The position numbers and the translations under genes are program-made. This document shows, in pieces, positions 11,842 to 19,331 of a stretch of DNA of 20,738 nucleotides (its first letter is position 1; every line of letters begins with the position of its first letter). Under the pieces are notes generated by a model. The model saw nothing but the letters and a program-made list of their open reading frames with translations. It did not search any database and had not been told where the DNA came from. Origin of the DNA: a virus; IMG/VR virus record IMGVR_UViG_3300007516_000193, positions 1 to 20,738 of that record; one strand, written 5' to 3'.

Positions 11842-12471
11842 ATGTTAAAAATTGTAATAGGACTTGAAACAGATTCAACCGACTACCACGTCCTCGCGAA
11901 CGCAGCAAAACTAATTAAACCTGTCAATGGGATGCTGTGTGAGGTTGGAACGCGGCGTGGCGGTAGCTTAAAAGTGATCGTCGACGCTGTTCTTGAGAAT
12001 AGTGACATCAACAGAAATGTTGTGTGTATTGATCCTTATGGTAATATTGATTACCTTCCTGGTGAACTCGAAGGACAGCGTTCAGTCAAACTTGACTACA
12101 CAAACGATATGCGGAACGAGGCGCTCCCAGCAATATATGAGTATCTCCAAGGTAAACCAATTAATGTGACGTTTATGTGTCTCGAGGACACAGAATTTTT
12201 TACGCGATTTGCAGATGGCGTCCCTTTCTACAACAACTTCAAGGTAATTGAAAACAAGTACGCATTAGTTTTCTTTGACGGACCACACACCGCAAAAGCC
12301 CTGAGAGACGAGATTTCTTTTTTCGCGCAACGCACTGCAGTAGGTGGAGCCTGGGTTTTTGATGATATATTGTTGTATCCACACGACGATATAGAAAAAC
12401 TAATCGATACCTTAGGATTTAAACTTGTCGAAAAGACTGCAAGAAAAGCTAGTTACATAAAGACGGCTTAG
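11842..12471 (+). CDS. Class I SAM-dependent methyltransferase
   Basis: 209 residues from ATG 11842, ribosome-binding site TGAGGAGAA. Rossmann-type methyltransferase motifs (Methyltransf_24 type): motif I CEVGTRRGGS (33-42) for S-adenosylmethionine, VCIDPYG (61-67) as the acidic end of strand 2, FFDGPHT (144-150) with the D-G-x-H metal/substrate site of this family, and VGGAWVFDDI (168-176). Related phage enzymes are annotated as small-molecule or sugar methyltransferases; the substrate cannot be inferred. It is inserted between regA and 43, adjacent in T4. It ends in TAG. Confidence 0.8.
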   Translation: MLKIVIGLETDSTDYHVLANAAKLIKPVNGMLCEVGTRRGGSLKVIVDAVLENSDINRNVVCIDPYGNIDYLPGELEGQRSVKLDYTNDMRNEALPAIYEYLQGKPINVTFMCLEDTEFFTRFADGVPFYNNFKVIENKYALVFFDGPHTAKALRDEISFFAQRTAVGGAWVFDDILLYPHDDIEKLIDTLGFKLVEKTARKASYIKTA

Positions 12472-12480
12472 TTTTTCTAA

Positions 12481-12529
12481 TCTGACCTCGCAGATATTCG
12501 AGGTCAGAACTATGTTGCCCCACAACATA
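12481..12529 (+). promoter_or_regulatory. Two tandem hairpins in the hsp20 upstream region
   Basis: TCTGACCTCG (12481-12490) pairs with CGAGGTCAGA (12499-12508), a 10-bp stem with 8-nt loop. It is followed by TATGTTG (12511-12517) with CAACATA (12523-12529), a 7-bp stem with 5-nt loop. Neither has a T tract. A possible extended -10 (TGATATATA, 12534-12542) follows. They are candidates for mRNA processing or regulatory structure. Confidence 0.5.
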
Positions 12530-12544
12530 TGTTTGATATATATT

Positions 12545-12577
12545 AATACAGGTTGCCGAAAGGAGCCTGTATTTTTT
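12545..12577 (+). terminator. Terminator-like hairpin / possible attenuator before hsp20
   Basis: AATACAGG (12545-12552) and CCTGTATT (12566-12573) form an 8-bp stem whose loop holds CCGAAAGG, a GAAA tetraloop mini-stem. The T run extends to 12577. It lies after the methyltransferase and 27 nt before the hsp20 start, so it either ends the upstream operon or acts as an attenuator. Confidence 0.65.
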
Positions 12578-12579
12578 AA

Positions 12580-12600
12580 TCTTGCTTAATTTAAAGGAGA
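12580..12600 (+). promoter_or_regulatory. ROSE-like RNA-thermometer candidate at the hsp20 start
   Basis: TCTTGCT (12580-12586) can pair with AAGGAGA (12594-12600), which contains the Shine-Dalgarno of hsp20, across a 7-nt loop. The T-T-G-C-T opposite A-A-G-G-A reproduces the imperfect (G-G, C-A) pairing typical of the last hairpin of ROSE thermosensors, which control small heat-shock genes in proteobacteria. The pairing is short, so this is a hypothesis from sequence alone. Confidence 0.4.
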
Positions 12601-12604
12601 ACAC

Positions 12605-13090
12605 ATGAAAAACTTACCACTATCATTGGTATTTGGACAGTACTGGGCAAGCGCGGTTGCCCCTTATTTTGTTGGGTTTGAAGCAGAGTTCGAGAAAATG
12701 AACAAGCTTTATGAACAACTAACAAAAAATGTTCCAAACTACCCACCATACAACATCAAAAAGATTAGCGACACAAAGTACGAAATTGAAATTGCCGTTG
12801 CTGGGTTTGATAAACAAGAACTCGAGATCACAATTGATGACGACACCATTGTGGTAAAGGGGTCTTCGAAAGAAGATAGCAAAGGCATCGTCTGGAAAGG
12901 AATTGGATCGAGAGCGTTCACAAGAGGATGGGGAATCCCTACCTACATGGAAGTACAGAACGCAGAGTTGATCGATGGAATGCTCAGGATCTTTCTTGAG
13001 AAAATTATACCCGACTCAAAGAAGCCTAAAAAGGTTGAGATCAATGCGGGCGTCGAAACAAAGGGCAGCAAACAACTATTAATGGAGTAA
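12605..13090 (+). CDS. hsp20: Small heat-shock protein (Hsp20/IbpA family)
   Basis: 161 residues from ATG 12605 with AAAGGAGA upstream. The alpha-crystallin domain (about 45-145) shows the IbpA pattern: NYPPYNIKKISDTKYEIEIAVAGFDKQELEITIDDDTIVVKGS, then GIVWKGIGSRAFTRGWGIPTYMEVQNAELIDGMLRIFLEKIIP, with the terminal A-x-x-x-G-x-L-x-I-x-L signature. The N-terminal PLSLVFGQYWASAVAPYFVGFE is the hydrophobic oligomerisation arm. The C-terminal tail lacks an obvious I-x-I/V motif. Phage Hsp20 proteins are known in T4-like cyanophages and probably hold folding proteins during replication or morphogenesis. Upstream structured RNA suggests regulation in the leader. Confidence 0.92.
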   Translation: MKNLPLSLVFGQYWASAVAPYFVGFEAEFEKMNKLYEQLTKNVPNYPPYNIKKISDTKYEIEIAVAGFDKQELEITIDDDTIVVKGSSKEDSKGIVWKGIGSRAFTRGWGIPTYMEVQNAELIDGMLRIFLEKIIPDSKKPKKVEINAGVETKGSKQLLME

Positions 13091-13092
13091 TA

Positions 13093-13197
13093 ATGTTTAA
13101 GAAAATTTGGTCATCGTTGATGACTGTTTTAGAAGTACTACACGAAGCACGCGAACTTGAAGCACAAAGCAAATTAAAGCATCGCAACTTCGTGTAA
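13093..13197 (+). CDS. 34-residue basic peptide
   Basis: ATG 13093 begins 2 nt after the hsp20 stop, behind GGAG (13084-13087), and the ORF ends at TAA 13195-13197 just before a strong terminator. The sequence has a hydrophobic start (MFKKIWSSLMTVLEVL) and a charged helical end (HEARELEAQSKLKHR), giving a single amphipathic helix. Short peptides of this kind are common as overlooked phage genes. Codon placement between hsp20 and the terminator supports translation; no function is known. Confidence 0.55.
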   Translation: MFKKIWSSLMTVLEVLHEARELEAQSKLKHRNFV

Positions 13198-13198
13198 G

Positions 13199-13222
13199 AA
13201 AAGGCGCTTCGGCGCCTTTTTT
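13199..13222 (+). terminator. Rho-independent terminator
   Basis: AAAAGGCGC (13199-13207), a TTCG tetraloop (13208-13211), GCGCCTTTT (13212-13220) and T run to 13222. This ends the regA/methyltransferase/hsp20 unit and precedes the polymerase promoter. Confidence 0.93.
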
Positions 13223-13223
13223 G

Positions 13224-13252
13224 TTGTCTTCAACTTGATTGTGTGGTATAAT
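13224..13252 (+). promoter_or_regulatory. Sigma70 promoter of the DNA polymerase unit
   Basis: TTGTCT (13224-13229), 17-bp spacer, and TATAAT (13247-13252) preceded by TG-G, making an extended -10 (TGGTATAAT). Initiation near 13259 gives a leader of about 28 nt to ATG 13287. Confidence 0.8.
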
Positions 13253-13286
13253 GGTGAATCGTAAAATCAAACATACTGGCAATAAT

Positions 13287-15878
13287 ATGGAATTTTATTC
13301 AAACGTAAGCTACCGCAACAAAGACAACAAACTATGTGTTGTCGGGTATCGCGACGGTAAACGTTTTAGTGAAGAAGTAGAGTGTGAACCATATTGCTTC
13401 GTTCCTGCTCAAGGTCTGCCGACAACATTCCATTCACTCAAAGGCATTCCTCTCGTCAAAAAGACTTTCACGTCACGAAAGCATTTTCGTAATGCAGCTG
13501 CATTGTACGGCAATCTCGATGACCAACAAATAATGTACGGGTTTGGCCACCGCGAATTTGAAATAGTACACAATTATATTAACGACCGCTACAGCACTGA
13601 TATTGAATTTGAACATTCGAAACTTTCTTTAGTAGTAATTGACATTGAGACGGACTCGAAAGGTGGTTTCCAAAACATGGAAACCGGCGACAAAGCAGTC
13701 ATCACAATATCACTAGCCAAGAACGGTAAGTACATTGTTCTTGGCACGCGACCATATAAAACCGACAATCCAAATGTAACTTACCTCAAGTGCCAAAGTG
13801 AAAAGGATTTGCTTAACAAATTCCTTATCATATGGAATTCGAAACAGTTTGCACCTGATATTGTGACAGGGTGGAACGTGGAAGAATTTGATATGCCCTA
13901 CTTAATGAAGCGGATTGAGGTTGTCCTCGGTAACAAACATGTAAGTCGCTTGTCGCCATTTGGTTTTTTCGTCAAAAGGTTTGTTCCCAATCGCTTCAAT
14001 CCCGACGGGCCACCAAAAGAAATGAATCACCCAGCAGGAATTACAATCCTCGACTACCTCGTGTTGTATAAGAAATTCTCTTATACCCCACAGGAAAACT
14101 ACACACTGGACCACGTGTCGTTCATGGAGCTTGGTCGCAAAAAACTAGACTACAATAGTCTTGGTTTTGATACGCTAGCAGAATTCTACGAAAAAGACTT
14201 CTTCAATTTCGTTAACTATAACATTATTGACGTTGAGTTGGTTTATGAAATGGAGAATAAGCTAAAGCTAATTGAACAAGCTGTTTCTATTTCGTACGCA
14301 GCAAAAGTTAACCTAGTCGAGTGTTTGACGACGGTGCGTATATGGGACGTCATGATCCACAACCACCTTCGCACGAAGAATATAATTGTACCGTACCACA
14401 CAGGATTTGATGTTGCTACCGACGAAAAAATTCAAGGAGCCTTCGTCAAAACACCTAAGGTTGGAATGTATGAATGGGTGGTATCCTTTGACTTGAATAG
14501 TTTGTACCCTCATATTATTATGCAGTATAATATCTCACCGGAAACGTTTGTTGATCAAATTCATGGGCTTGAAATCGAGAACCTAATTAATGGTGGATTG
14601 CTTGACGAGAAGATTAAAAAAGAAACGGTAGATAACAACAAAACTATTTGTGGATCTGGTTGTATGTTCGACCGCGACCGTCAAGGATTCCTTCCCTTCT
14701 TGATGGAGAAGATGTACAACGACCGTGTTGTGTGGAAAAACCGAATGCTCGTGGCCAAACAAGAACTTGAAAAAGCAACAAGCAAAACACGTCGTGCTGA
14801 ATTGGTTAACGAGATTGCACGATGTAATAATATGCAGCAAGCAAAAAAGATTCAATTGAACAGTGCTTACGGCGCCCTTGCTAACAAACACTTTAGGTGG
14901 TTTGAGCGGAAGTATGCTGAGTCCATTACACTATCGGGTCAACTCGCTATCAGATGGATTGAGAAACATATTAACATATTACTCAACGATAAGATGAACA
15001 CTGTCGACGTTGATTATGTTATCGCGTGTGACACCGATTCAATGTATCTTAACCTCGATACATTCGTCACAAAGAACTATCCAAAACAAACAGACGAGCA
15101 AATAGTGGATAGTCTTGATGTATTATGCCAACAAGTCCTAGAACCTTACATCGATCAGTGTTTTGACCAATTAGCAGTGAACGTCAACGCGTTTCAGCAA
15201 AAGATGAAAATGAAACGTGAAGCAATCGCGAATAAGGGTATTTGGACAGGGAAGAAACACTATATTCTTAATGTGTATGACAACGAGGGTGTCCGCTACG
15301 CGAAGCCAAGACTGAAAATGCAGGGTATTGAGGCGGTTAAGTCGTCTACACCTATAGCGTGCAAGGAAAGTATCAAAGCAACACTCGAATTGATTATGGC
15401 AAGCAATGAAGAAACCGTGATTGACTACATTGCAGCCTTTAAGGAAAAATTTTATAATCTACCATTCGAACAAGTCGCTTTTCCTCGAGGAATTATGAAT
15501 ATCGAAAAGTGGCGAGGAACACCGGTTGATAAAATTACTCTTTTCGATGATAATGATGAATACAGTGATGTAGAAAAAGGGTGTCCAATTCACGTTCGTG
15601 GTGCGATTGTGTACAACACTCTAATTGAAAGTAAAAATCTTGAGTCGAAGTACTTGAAGATAAGAAACGGTGACAAGACCAAATTCAGCTACTTAACGTT
15701 ACCAAATCCAACACATCAACACGTCATTGCAACTCTTGGTAGATTACCGAAAGAGTTAGGCCTCGATCAATATGTTGACATCGACATGCAGTTTGAAAAA
15801 ACGTTCTTAGGTCCAATCAAAACAATACTTAATGCGGTTGGTTGGAAAGCTGAGAGAACAATATCGTTATTTGATTAG
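13287..15878 (+). CDS. 43: Family B DNA polymerase (T4 gp43-like)
   Basis: 863 residues (T4 gp43 898). ATG 13287 is chosen: the product then begins MEFYSNVSYR, like T4 MKEFYISIET, and upstream codons overlap the -10 box. Exonuclease motifs: Exo I VVIDIETDS (D119, E121), Exo II WNVEEFDMPYL (D202), Exo III YNIIDVELVY (D315). Polymerase motifs: A SFDLNSLYPHII (D402), B KKIQLNSAYGA (520-530), C CDTDSMYL (D582, D584). All catalytic residues are present, so it is a proofreading replicative polymerase. It begins its own transcription unit with uvsX and 41. It stops with TAG; read-through would add 27 residues overlapping the start of uvsX. Confidence 0.97.
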   Translation: MEFYSNVSYRNKDNKLCVVGYRDGKRFSEEVECEPYCFVPAQGLPTTFHSLKGIPLVKKTFTSRKHFRNAAALYGNLDDQQIMYGFGHREFEIVHNYINDRYSTDIEFEHSKLSLVVIDIETDSKGGFQNMETGDKAVITISLAKNGKYIVLGTRPYKTDNPNVTYLKCQSEKDLLNKFLIIWNSKQFAPDIVTGWNVEEFDMPYLMKRIEVVLGNKHVSRLSPFGFFVKRFVPNRFNPDGPPKEMNHPAGITILDYLVLYKKFSYTPQENYTLDHVSFMELGRKKLDYNSLGFDTLAEFYEKDFFNFVNYNIIDVELVYEMENKLKLIEQAVSISYAAKVNLVECLTTVRIWDVMIHNHLRTKNIIVPYHTGFDVATDEKIQGAFVKTPKVGMYEWVVSFDLNSLYPHIIMQYNISPETFVDQIHGLEIENLINGGLLDEKIKKETVDNNKTICGSGCMFDRDRQGFLPFLMEKMYNDRVVWKNRMLVAKQELEKATSKTRRAELVNEIARCNNMQQAKKIQLNSAYGALANKHFRWFERKYAESITLSGQLAIRWIEKHINILLNDKMNTVDVDYVIACDTDSMYLNLDTFVTKNYPKQTDEQIVDSLDVLCQQVLEPYIDQCFDQLAVNVNAFQQKMKMKREAIANKGIWTGKKHYILNVYDNEGVRYAKPRLKMQGIEAVKSSTPIACKESIKATLELIMASNEETVIDYIAAFKEKFYNLPFEQVAFPRGIMNIEKWRGTPVDKITLFDDNDEYSDVEKGCPIHVRGAIVYNTLIESKNLESKYLKIRNGDKTKFSYLTLPNPTHQHVIATLGRLPKELGLDQYVDIDMQFEKTFLGPIKTILNAVGWKAERTISLFD

Positions 15879-15898
15879 TATAAAAAAGGGAACCGTTT

Positions 15899-16954
15899 AT
15901 GGCAAAAGCAAAAGGAAACAGTCTTGTTGATAAACTACGTGAGCATACAACTATTGGATTGACAGACACGTTGATGGAATCGAAACTTTTTTCCGAAAAG
16001 GATATGATTTCGACACGCATCCCCGTTCTCAACATTGCCCTTTCGGGAAGCTTGAAAGGCGGGCTCACTCCAGGGCTAACAATGTTTGCTGGTCCGTCGA
16101 AACACTTTAAAACCATGTTCACGTTGATTTTGGCAAAAGCATATATGGATCAGTACAAAGATGCTGCTCTGTTGTTTTATGATTCAGAATTTGGTACTCC
16201 AATCAGCTACTTTGATGCACTCGGTATTGATAAATCTCGTGTAGTACACACACCTATTACTGACGTAGAGAAATTGAAGTTCGATGTTATGACGCAACTT
16301 GAGCACATCGAACGTGGCGACAAGGTATTCATCGCAATCGATTCAATTGGGAATCTCGCTTCGAAAAAAGAGATTGAGGATTCGTTGGAACAAAAATCTG
16401 TTGCTGATATGACGAGAGCAAAACAAATCAAGAGCTTGTTTCGAATGGTAACTCCCCACCTCAACTTGAAGAATATTCCAATGGTAGCCGTCAATCACAC
16501 ATACAAAACTTTGGAGATGTTTTCAAAGGACGTTGTTGGTGGAGGAACAGGAAGCTACTACTCCGCGGACAATATCTTTATTATTGGTCGACAACAGGAG
16601 AAAGAGAAAGACGAATTGGCGGGGTATAACTTCATAATCAATGTAGAAAAATCACGATACGTTCGTGAGAAGTCAAAGATTCCAGTGCAGGTTATGTTCG
16701 AAGGTGGTATTGCTGAGTGGTCAGGATTGTTTGATATTGCTGTTGAAACGAAATTCATCACAAAGATATCAAAAGGAACATACGCTCTCGTTGATAAAGA
16801 GACGGGTACAGTTTCAGAAGAAACGTTTTCAGAAAAGCAAACGAGCAATAAATCTTTTTGGGTTGATCTTTTAGCAAACGCAGACTTTGAAAAAGCCATT
16901 AACGAGCACTACAAGATATCAAGCGGTAACCTAATGGGAGAAGTGAATGCTTGA
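15899..16954 (+). CDS. uvsX: UvsX RecA-like recombinase
   Basis: 351 residues (T4 UvsX 391). Walker A GPSKHFKT (65-72) is the characteristic UvsX variant of the P-loop (T4 GPSKSFKS), preceded by GLTPGLTMFA. Walker B VFIAIDS (143-149). The loop GGGTGSYYSADNIFIIGR matches DNA-binding loop 2 and following strand. It forms filaments on single-stranded DNA, drives strand invasion and starts recombination-dependent replication. The site AAAGGGAA precedes ATG 15899. The stop overlaps gene 41 by 8 nt, indicating coupled expression. Confidence 0.95.
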   Translation: MAKAKGNSLVDKLREHTTIGLTDTLMESKLFSEKDMISTRIPVLNIALSGSLKGGLTPGLTMFAGPSKHFKTMFTLILAKAYMDQYKDAALLFYDSEFGTPISYFDALGIDKSRVVHTPITDVEKLKFDVMTQLEHIERGDKVFIAIDSIGNLASKKEIEDSLEQKSVADMTRAKQIKSLFRMVTPHLNLKNIPMVAVNHTYKTLEMFSKDVVGGGTGSYYSADNIFIIGRQQEKEKDELAGYNFIINVEKSRYVREKSKIPVQVMFEGGIAEWSGLFDIAVETKFITKISKGTYALVDKETGTVSEETFSEKQTSNKSFWVDLLANADFEKAINEHYKISSGNLMGEVNA

Positions 16955-18329
16955 TCAGCTGATCATAAAAAATATCGCATATAACGATGAATATGCGAGG
17001 AAGGTTCTTCCGTTTCTCAAGGAGTCATATTTCTCTGGAGACACGGAACGCCATCTTTATAAGATTGTGTATGAGCACTTTACAAAATACAACCGTATAG
17101 TAACGCCGGACGTGCTGCTTCTTGAAGCGGACAAAATCAAAGGCATCTCGGATGACCAACATTCAGATATTGTTGAGCTCGTTAAAAGTCTGACAGAAAA
17201 TGTTGACGACAACGTTGATTGGCTTGTGGCGGAGACAGAAAAATTCTGTCAAGATAAAGCAATCTATAATGCTGTCATGTCCTCGATTAAAATTTTGGAT
17301 GGTTCTGATAAACAACTCGACAAGGGGTCTATTCCGGATTTGCTATCGACCGCGTTGGCAGTGTCATTCGATAACCACATTGGTCACGATTTTATTGGTG
17401 ATAGTGAAGAGCGTTATGAATTCTACCACCGTGTTGAAGATAAAATTCCTTTTGATCTAGAGTTCTTAAATAAAATAACAAAAGGTGGTCTGTCAAACAA
17501 AACTCTCAATATAATTTTAGCTGGTACAGGTGTTGGTAAATCGTTAGCGATGTGCCACTTTGCATCCCATTATCTCTCGATAGGAATGGATGTTCTGTAT
17601 ATTACACTTGAAATGTCTGAGGAGAAAATTGCCGAGCGGATTGACGCGAATCTATTAAACGTGTCACTTGATGAATTAATAATGCTCCCACACGCCGTGT
17701 ACACAAAGAAAATGGCACGTGTGCGGGAGAAAACGACTGGCCGCTTGATTATTAAGGAGTATCCTACGGGCGCGGCGGACGCAAATAATTTCCGGTACTT
17801 AATCAGCGAGTTAAAGCTAAAAAGGAAGTTTAAACCGCGCGTCGTTATTGTCGATTACCTAAATATATGTAAATCAGCAAGATTGAAATTTGGTGCCAAC
17901 GTTAACTCATATCTTTACGTGAAAGCTATTGCGGAAGAATTGCGTGGACTCGCGATTGAACTTGATGTACCACTCATCTCTGCAACACAAACAACACGAT
18001 CAGGTTTTTCAAACACTGACGTTGGTTTAGAAGATACAAGCGAAAGTTTTGGCCTTCCTGCAACAGCAGATTTGATGCTCGCTCTGATTACTACAGAAGA
18101 ATTAGCTGAAATGAATCAAATTCTTTGCAAGCAATTGAAGAACCGCTACAACGACATTTCAAGGAACAGGCGTTTTGTGCTTGGTGTTGATAAGTCGAAG
18201 ATGAGATTGTACAACGTCGAGCAGTCTGCCCAAGAGGATATTGTGGACGACAGCCCGGCATTCGATAAATCCCCGACCGGAAAAAGGTTAGGTAAATCTG
18301 ATCCGTCGAAATTCGAAAGCTTCAATTAA
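16947..18329 (+). CDS. 41: Replicative DNA helicase (T4 gp41-like, DnaB family)
   Basis: 460 residues (T4 gp41 475). The N-terminal helical domain (about 1-150) is followed by a RecA-fold motor: Walker A AGTGVGKS (192-199), VLYITLEMSEEKIAERI (motif 1a type), Walker B RVVIVDYLNIC (298-308), and an ISATQTTRSGF motif (motif 3) that couples ATP to DNA. An arginine-finger candidate lies in LKNRYNDISRNRRFVLGVD. It unwinds the lagging-strand template 5'-3' as a hexamer with the primase. The C-terminal tail is acidic, then basic, as in gp41, where it contacts gp59/primase. The primase gene 61 is not in the window. Confidence 0.95.
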   Translation: MLDQLIIKNIAYNDEYARKVLPFLKESYFSGDTERHLYKIVYEHFTKYNRIVTPDVLLLEADKIKGISDDQHSDIVELVKSLTENVDDNVDWLVAETEKFCQDKAIYNAVMSSIKILDGSDKQLDKGSIPDLLSTALAVSFDNHIGHDFIGDSEERYEFYHRVEDKIPFDLEFLNKITKGGLSNKTLNIILAGTGVGKSLAMCHFASHYLSIGMDVLYITLEMSEEKIAERIDANLLNVSLDELIMLPHAVYTKKMARVREKTTGRLIIKEYPTGAADANNFRYLISELKLKRKFKPRVVIVDYLNICKSARLKFGANVNSYLYVKAIAEELRGLAIELDVPLISATQTTRSGFSNTDVGLEDTSESFGLPATADLMLALITTEELAEMNQILCKQLKNRYNDISRNRRFVLGVDKSKMRLYNVEQSAQEDIVDDSPAFDKSPTGKRLGKSDPSKFESFN

Positions 18330-18514
18330 TGATGTCTACAATCATAGCATTTGCTTATTGGTTACTGTGTATTATACTACTGGCACCCGTCGCTTTTGTT
18401 ATGACGACTACATCCCATATTTTTATTTGGATGCTAGATGTCATTAGCATTCCTCATCAGTTGGACGTCTTGTTGACTGGTGCACCTGACAAACAAGACG
18501 ACGAACCAAACTAG
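18329..18514 (+). CDS. Small membrane protein
   Basis: 61 residues from ATG 18329 (overlapping the gene 41 stop) or from 18332. Two hydrophobic segments (about residues 4-24 and 30-45) form a probable hairpin; the tail VLLTGAPDKQDDEPN is polar and acidic. No family recognised. It ends in TAG, followed at once by AGGAGG, the ribosome-binding site of the next gene. Codon use and tight spacing suggest a real gene, although a good ribosome-binding site of its own is missing. Confidence 0.55.
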   Translation: MMSTIIAFAYWLLCIILLAPVAFVMTTTSHIFIWMLDVISIPHQLDVLLTGAPDKQDDEPN

Positions 18515-18522
18515 GAGGAACG

Positions 18523-18975
18523 ATGAAGTTCATAATCCGCAACTGTCGTGATGATAAGTTGAAATTTGAAGTTGGTGAAGCAATCAAATTCTATTCCGGA
18601 CAATTGATGCATGTGAATCTTTCTCGTAAACTAACGGTGACCATTAACTTCCGAGCAATCGAAAATGGCTGTTATGCAGAGTGCTACCCGTCGTCGATTA
18701 TTAACGATAAGCCACGAAAGTTTACAATTAACATTAACAAGAAGACGATTGATCCCATATTGGCGTTGTCCCACGAGATGGTCCACGTCAAACAATATGC
18801 GAAGCGCGAATTATCAATATGTCACACAATGTGGAAAGCTCGCCGTGTTAGTGTGTCGCTGCAGGAAGATGACCATTACCGCGATCGCCCCTGGGAAAAA
18901 GAAGCGGAACACCTTGAAGCACATTTATACGGCGACTTCAAGAAGTGGTTTTCCGACGAATATCAAACCTTTTAA
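18523..18975 (+). CDS. HExxH zinc metalloprotease-like protein
   Basis: 150 residues from ATG 18523 behind AGGAGG (18514-18519). The helix ALSHEMVHVKQYAKREL carries H-E-M-V-H (84-88), the zinc-binding and catalytic motif of gluzincin/SprT-like peptidases, and PWEKEAEHLEAHLYGDF (123-139) provides a third ligand, E127 or E129. The N-terminal half is beta-rich. The compact size and E-x-E-A helix resemble phage and bacterial ImmA/SprT-like minimal metallopeptidases, which cleave regulators or chromatin-bound proteins. A role against a host repressor or defence protein is possible, but no substrate can be inferred. Confidence 0.75.
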   Translation: MKFIIRNCRDDKLKFEVGEAIKFYSGQLMHVNLSRKLTVTINFRAIENGCYAECYPSSIINDKPRKFTININKKTIDPILALSHEMVHVKQYAKRELSICHTMWKARRVSVSLQEDDHYRDRPWEKEAEHLEAHLYGDFKKWFSDEYQTF

Positions 18976-19031
18976 ATATTTTTGTTCAAAAGTGGTCAAA
19001 AATTAACTTTTACATATATATAATATAGATG

Positions 19032-19060
19032 TTGACTTTTCTTTCAAAAGGTACTATAAT
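19032..19060 (+). promoter_or_regulatory. Near-consensus sigma70 promoter
   Basis: TTGACT (19032-19037), 17-bp spacer, TATAAT (19055-19060). The strongest match of the TGTTGACTTTT class here. Expected initiation at about 19067 is next to ATG 19068, so the mRNA would be leaderless or this is a promoter for a small RNA. Confidence 0.88.
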
Positions 19061-19067
19061 GCTTCAT

Positions 19068-19178
19068 ATGAATAAAACACTACCACAAACATTAAGCCAA
19101 CCCGCCGCATATAATGCGCCAGGGATTTGCTCATGGTTTGGCCGTAGTGATGAAGCGATCGGGGTTCTTATGAGATAA
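19068..19178 (+). CDS. 36-codon ORF in a short stand-alone transcript
   Basis: ATG 19068 to TAA 19176-19178 encodes MNKTLPQTLSQPAAYNAPGI, followed by CSWFGRSDEAIGVLMR. The ORF begins about one base after the predicted transcription start, so there is no Shine-Dalgarno, and it ends inside a region with two competing hairpins and a terminator. It may be a leader peptide in an attenuator, a small protein, or part of a regulatory RNA without translation. No homologue is recognised. Its last codons overlap the 5' arm of the alternative stem (19161-19169). Confidence 0.4.
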   Translation: MNKTLPQTLSQPAAYNAPGICSWFGRSDEAIGVLMR

Positions 19179-19235
19179 GGTAGTATCAGATCTCTTTTAA
19201 AAAGAACCCCAAGATCGAAAGACTTGGGGTTTTTT
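19161..19235 (+). terminator. Terminator with competing upstream arm (attenuator-like)
   Basis: Terminator: AACCCCAAG (19205-19213) pairs with CTTGGGGTT (19223-19231), 9 bp, and the T run reaches 19235. Alternative: GGGGTTCTT (19161-19169) pairs perfectly with AAGAACCCC (19202-19210), which shares bases with the terminator's 5' arm. GAGAT/ATCTC in between would extend that structure. The two folds are mutually exclusive. The terminator is clear; the regulatory role is inference. Confidence 0.8.
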
Positions 19236-19264
19236 GTTGTAGAATCAAGGATTTAAAATAACTG

Positions 19265-19292
19265 TTGACTTTTGTTTTAAAATGTTGATAAT
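19265..19292 (+). promoter_or_regulatory. Promoter of the tRNA cluster
   Basis: TTGACT (19265-19270), 16-bp spacer, GATAAT (19287-19292), again within a TGTTGACTTTT-class block. It lies downstream of the terminator at 19205-19235 and should drive the structured leader and the tRNA array. Confidence 0.75.
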
Positions 19293-19331
19293 AGTCAATC
19301 TAGTAACAAAGAAGTAATCGTTCTTTTGAAG

